Assembly: GCF_001650195.1 (NCBI RefSeq)
Contig: NZ_LXYR01000013.1
Location: 48,648-112,647 of the forward strand
Length of the DNA stretch: 64,000 nucleotides
Direction: 5' to 3'
DNA from: Phormidesmis priestleyi BC1401
GTDB taxonomy: Bacteria; Cyanobacteriota; Cyanobacteriia; Leptolyngbyales; Leptolyngbyaceae
Positions 60,949 to 64,000 of this stretch are shown here, one piece after another. Position 1 is the stretch's first letter, and every line of letters begins with the position of its first letter. Made by a program: the position numbers and the translations under genes. The notes under the pieces are model-generated. The model saw nothing but the letters and a program-made list of their open reading frames with translations. It ran no database searches and had not been told where the DNA came from.

Positions 60949-62358
60949 ATGGCGTATCTAGGATATCTGGTCGGCATCATCGGAACATTGATGGGAATTG
61001 CGATCGGGCTGATGACTGGAGCAAATCCGCTCTATGCAGGTTTGATGCTGCTAGTTCCTGCCGCAACCGTCTTTTTCTTTAAGAACGTCGAATTTTCCAT
61101 TCTGGCACTACTCATTCTCAGAAGTGCGCTTGACCCGTTTTCCGATCGAGGAATACCAGGTGCATTTGCGATCGCGTTTTCTGCCTTGACCCTGATCTAC
61201 ATCACGGTTCAACTTCTGTGCAAGCGACCAGTTCAGATGGATGCTTTTGGATGGTTTTTTATAGGATGGATTTTGATTCAGGGAATTTGGGTTGTTTTGC
61301 TTCCCCTCAATGGTTTGGGACTGGGGAGCGAACAGATACCCGCCGCGCTACCTGCCGCAGTTCGAGAGTGGGTGAGAATCTCTTCTTGGCTGATGGCATA
61401 TCTGCTTGTGTTCCAGATGAAAGGGCGGCTGCGCCCAGAGCAGGTGGCTAGTGGTCTCTTGCTTGCTTTAGTGATTCCTGTCTCAACTGCTTTCCTGCAA
61501 ATGGTTGTTCCGGGTCACTTGCTGCCGTCATTTTTGGCTGTAAACGTAAACCAGGACGGTTTTCGGATCAATGGCACGCTAGGTGTTGCAAACACGTTTG
61601 TCACCTTTTTAATTCTCTTCATTGGTTTAACCTATTGGAAGATTAGCACGGTCAAAAATCGCCTGCCCTGGTTTTGTCTATTAGGTGCTCTTGTCCTCTG
61701 CTTAGTTACGACAAAAGTGCTGGTTGGCATTGTCATGCTGGTTGTGCTGATTGCGGCTCTGGTATTGCCCCGTCTGAGCTTTGGAAATTTAATTGGGGCT
61801 GCTCTGATATTAACCTTAATGATTGGATTGTTTGGAAGTACGGAGTATGGCATGGAACGTCTGAGTTCGGTGAGCCAAACGCCGCTCCTAAATCCTGATA
61901 TCGACGTATCGCGTGCGATCTTACTGGCATCTTATGATCAAAACAGCTTCAACTGGCGTGTTGCCCAATGGAGTGCATTGATGGGAAATTGGAGCAACGC
62001 TCCTATTTTGGGTCATGGGCTGCAAACGACGAATTTTTTCAGTCCAATGTTTGCCTGGGCGCACAATGACTATGTTCGAGTGCTGGTCGAAGAAGGAATT
62101 GTAGGGATAATCCTGTTCCTTTTGTTTTTGGGAGTTCAACTAATCCGTTTAGTTCGTCTGATTCGTTCTCCCTTCACGGGGCGATCGCAGAAAAGCTTCT
62201 GTTCTGTTTTGGTTGCGTTTCTACTCTCAGCGATGGTTGGAATGCTGACCGAAAATATCTGGAGTCACACAGCACTGTTCTTTTACTGGTTTTCTTTGTT
62301 TGCGATCGTTGATTGGAAGTGGGGCGAGGAAGATGGAGTTCTGCTACAAAAAATTTGA
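60949..62358 (+). CDS. O-antigen ligase / Wzy-type polymerase
   Basis: The 469-residue protein has about 11-12 membrane segments and a large periplasmic loop with FNWRVAQWSALMGNWSNAPILGHGLQTTNFF and AHNDYVRVLVEEGIVGIILF, the Wzy_C/WaaL hallmark, whose histidine is needed for lipid-linked glycan transfer. It polymerises repeat units or attaches them to an acceptor in the periplasm. An IS110-family remnant begins just 8 bp after its stop codon, but the coding frame ends naturally. Confidence 0.9.
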   Translation: MAYLGYLVGIIGTLMGIAIGLMTGANPLYAGLMLLVPAATVFFFKNVEFSILALLILRSALDPFSDRGIPGAFAIAFSALTLIYITVQLLCKRPVQMDAFGWFFIGWILIQGIWVVLLPLNGLGLGSEQIPAALPAAVREWVRISSWLMAYLLVFQMKGRLRPEQVASGLLLALVIPVSTAFLQMVVPGHLLPSFLAVNVNQDGFRINGTLGVANTFVTFLILFIGLTYWKISTVKNRLPWFCLLGALVLCLVTTKVLVGIVMLVVLIAALVLPRLSFGNLIGAALILTLMIGLFGSTEYGMERLSSVSQTPLLNPDIDVSRAILLASYDQNSFNWRVAQWSALMGNWSNAPILGHGLQTTNFFSPMFAWAHNDYVRVLVEEGIVGIILFLLFLGVQLIRLVRLIRSPFTGRSQKSFCSVLVAFLLSAMVGMLTENIWSHTALFFYWFSLFAIVDWKWGEEDGVLLQKI

Positions 62359-62619
62359 GATACCTCCTAAGAAACACACTCCGGAGCAGTGGATTTAGGA
62401 ACAAGGTCAAACCCCAGAGTTAGCGCCTTTTTCTTCAGGTTTTTAACGATCCGTTCTTGATACTTCTGCTGGGCTGCGTCCATGCCCGGATCGACATAGG
62501 ATTGGTTCGATGTCCAGAGGTGATAGAAAATCCGTGCCAGTTTGTGCGCCGTTGCGGTAATGACCTTGGGGGTGCCCATCCGAGCTTGCATTCGACGATG
62601 GAAAGCGCCTAGTAGACAG

Positions 62620-62949
62620 TCAATCTGAAATTGCAGGGTAGAGTCGCTTCAACTTGATGCGGGCATCTTGGGTGGTGAAGCGCCAATCGACTGGGCAAGG
62701 GTGAGCATTGCGTGCGTGTTCCCAAGCCGCGACTTCCTGCGCCAACGTCTGTTGGTCAGGAATGCGGCGGTCAAGGCACTGACGCGAGAGGACACTGAGT
62801 TCAATCTCTGCCAGATTCAACCAACTACCGTGCTTGGGGGTGTAGTGAAACTGCAAGCGGTCGAGAATACGACGAGCTTCAGGGGGTGGAAAAGCTTTGT
62901 AAAGGGAGGCTTTAACATGAGTGTTGAGATTGTCTTGCACCACCCGCAC
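62620..62949 (-). pseudogene. IS630 transposase, C-terminal DDE fragment
   Basis: The fragment reads VVQDNLNTHVKASLYKAF, RLQFHYTPKHGSWLNLAEIELSVLSRQC and CPVDWRFTTQDARIKLKRLYP, the DDE_3 end of IS630 transposases, with the second catalytic aspartate in VQDNLNTH and the glutamate in LAEIE. It continues the frame of the upstream fragment after removal of 92 bp (the MITE plus one TA). Intact text would be HQMKYLVDVAFPNAIAVRVVQDN. Confidence 0.88.
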
Positions 62950-62985
62950 GGCAATGGCATTTGGGAAAGCGACATCGACGAGATA

Positions 62986-63075
62986 TAGCCATCGCCACTT
63001 TGCTTAGGACATTTTTGGTAGTGTGCTTCGCGTGCTGCCAAAATGTCCCTGTCCTAACCTATGTGGCGGTAGCTA
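62986..63075. mobile_element. 90-bp MITE with TA duplication inside the IS630 transposase gene
   Basis: The element has inverted ends TAGC-A-CGCCAC...TTAGGACA (left) with the complement at the right, and TA at 62984-62985 and 63076-63077. Removal of the element and one TA restores an open frame (K-Y-L-V-D). The TA target and size suggest mobilisation by an IS630/mariner-type transposase. Confidence 0.88.
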
Positions 63076-63844
63076 TACTTCATTTGATGAGCGTAATCGA
63101 GACAGGTGCGCTGATTCGTGACGCTCACATGCCGCCACCCGTGCAGCGGTGCAAAGCACATAAACAGATTGGCAGTGCCATTGCGCTCATACTCCGAGTC
63201 ATAGCGTTCTGGGTGTCCGGGTTCTGCCGCTATGGGAGTGCGCGTTTCCTTGACCAGTTGTTTAGAGGCTTCATCAAAGCACACCAACGGGTAGCGAGGG
63301 TTGTCAAAGCTGGTGTAGAGTTGCAGCACGTCTTCCATCTGGCAAACGAACTCGGCGCTTTGCTCAGGGGGAATCACCCAGCAGTCCTTCTGCCACGGCT
63401 TTAGCTCGTTTTTTTCAGCGTTTGGCGCACCGTTTCGTGGGAGATGGTTTCGACAATCTCCAAGGCGACTAATCGGTCTCTGAGCAATCGCAGCGTCCAT
63501 CGGGCACGACCTTCGGGGGCAGGACTACAGGTTAGAGCAACTAAGTGGGCTTCTTGTTCTCCATCGAGTAGTCGGGTTCTCGCGCGAGGTCGTTGCTTCA
63601 AGCACGCGGCAATCCCCTCTTCAACACAGCGTTGCCGGACTCGCTCAATCGTTGCCACACTCACCTTTAGCGCCGCACTGATCTCGCTATCGACCCATCC
63701 CCCCTCGGCGCTGGCAATGTCCGCTTGCAGCAGAATGCGAGCGTGGGTTATGGCGTAAGCAGCGGCTTTTCCGGTACGGCTGAACTGAAGAAGCTCCCAG
63801 CGTTCGGCGGGACTGAGCGAGACAATATATTTCTTCTGAGGCAT
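63054..63844 (-). pseudogene. IS630 transposase, N-terminal and middle part (two frames)
   Basis: Frame A (63844 to 63401, 147 codons) has a helix-turn-helix (WVDSEISAALKVSVATIERVRQRC) and ends KKTS. Frame B continues as KNELKPWQKDCWVIPPEQSAEFVCQMEDVLQLY, then FDEASKQL with the first catalytic Asp and DYAHQMKY, up to a stop at 63054 created by the MITE. The overlap has seven A on the minus strand (A-AAA-AAA-C), a classical -1 slippage site used in many IS630 and IS3 elements. Frame B is thus normally a fusion product, now broken downstream. Confidence 0.85.
63409..63415 (-). promoter_or_regulatory. Programmed -1 frameshift site of the IS630 transposase
   Basis: On the minus strand CTG-AAA-AAA-ACG in frame A can slip one base back to continue as AAC-GAG-CTA in frame B, which encodes the rest of the transposase. 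The stop of frame A follows nine bases later. The heptamer and frame relation fit the slippery sites known in this group; no pseudoknot was modelled. Confidence 0.75.
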
Positions 63845-64000
63845 GGCAATCAGGTAGTGACTTTCTTCCCCTAGAAATCCCTCAATCTACCTCTGACTGA
63901 CTACTAGGGCAGAATGGGAACGACAGAGCGTTTGGGCTGCGATGCGGAGCGCGGTAGCGACCCGATTAGCCACTTGCCGAGTTTTAGAGCTTTTCCGCTT

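Larger units (their letters stand above)
62612..63904 (-). mobile_element. IS630-family insertion sequence, split by a 90-bp MITE
   Basis: The element is bounded by TA at 62610-62611 and 63905-63906 with terminal inverted repeats GTAGACAGTCA and GTAGTCAGTCA. It carries two overlapping reading frames on the minus strand joined by a poly-A frameshift site, encoding a helix-turn-helix plus DDE_3-type IS630 transposase. TA target duplication, size (about 1.2 kb without the inner insert) and protein content all fit the family. The inner MITE at 62986-63075 breaks the transposase. Confidence 0.9.
62367..64000 (-). pseudogene. IS110-family transposase, C-terminal part, split by an IS630 element
   Basis: The minus strand reads KRKSSKTRQVANRVATALRI...RSHSAL at 64000-63905 and resumes at 62609 as GAFHRRMQARMGTPKVITATAHKLARIFYHLWTSNQSYVDPGMD, ending at 62367. 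Joined through one TA (CCTAGG), the text is the continuous C-terminal region of an IS110/IS116/IS902-type transposase (SALGAFYRR...PKAITATAHKLARI pattern). The N-terminal DEDD region lies beyond the window edge. The IS630 insertion inactivates it. Confidence 0.88.

Overview
The window looks like the chromosome of a cyanobacterium, probably filamentous and Leptolyngbya-like. The evidence is a clear ApcD (allophycocyanin alpha-B, 7353-7838), a type I glycine-rich RNA-binding protein, a cyanobacterial-type LexA, a Uma2 (DUF820) protein, and very frequent HIP1-type GCGATCGC/CGATCG words on both strands. The genus is an inference, since no rRNA gene is present.

Positions 1-27000 are mixed chromosomal housekeeping and accessory genes: a pentapeptide-repeat protein cut by the window edge, the RNA-binding protein, a DUF1232 membrane protein, an ArsB/CitT-type anion transporter, a two-domain 6-pyruvoyl-tetrahydropterin synthase-like protein, a methyltransferase divergent from lexA, hydrolases, apcD, class II fumarase, a Uma2 nuclease-like protein, a subtilase with a P-domain, secreted unknowns, a CIA30 protein, an orphan DNA methyltransferase, an S10 carboxypeptidase-like protein, tRNA-Thr(UGU), an acyltransferase, an SDR, a BMP-type binding protein beside a GlcG/HbpS protein, and a two-PAS histidine kinase. 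Two decayed genes lie here: a gene with an in-frame TAA (20628-21113) and an alpha/beta-hydrolase pseudogene (about 26665-27374).

Positions 27495-62358 are a roughly 35-kb surface or exopolysaccharide locus. It holds a PIG-L-type deacetylase, some fifteen glycosyltransferases or glycosyltransferase-like proteins (GT2, GT4, GT8, exostosin-like, two DUF6625 paralogues), an MsbA-like ABC exporter, a large predicted lipoprotein, a paired NAD-epimerase-like/GMC oxidoreductase unit, and an assembly block with a Wzc-like BY-kinase, a Wza-like SLBB exporter and an O-antigen ligase/Wzy-like polymerase. Most genes point right with short gaps, some of which carry CGATCG-based hairpins. The likely flow is cytoplasmic glycan assembly and tailoring, membrane transfer (perhaps by the ABC exporter, as no Wzx is visible), then polymerisation or ligation and export through Wzc/Wza.

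Positions 62367-64000 are a nest of mobile DNA: an IS110-family transposase gene split by an IS630-family element at a TA site, with the IS630 transposase itself split by a 90-bp TA-flanked miniature element. Elsewhere two MITEs with GGCGTTGCTGAAT ends and perfect 8-bp target duplications, plus two other palindromic repeats with a similar core but different ends, lie in gaps between genes.
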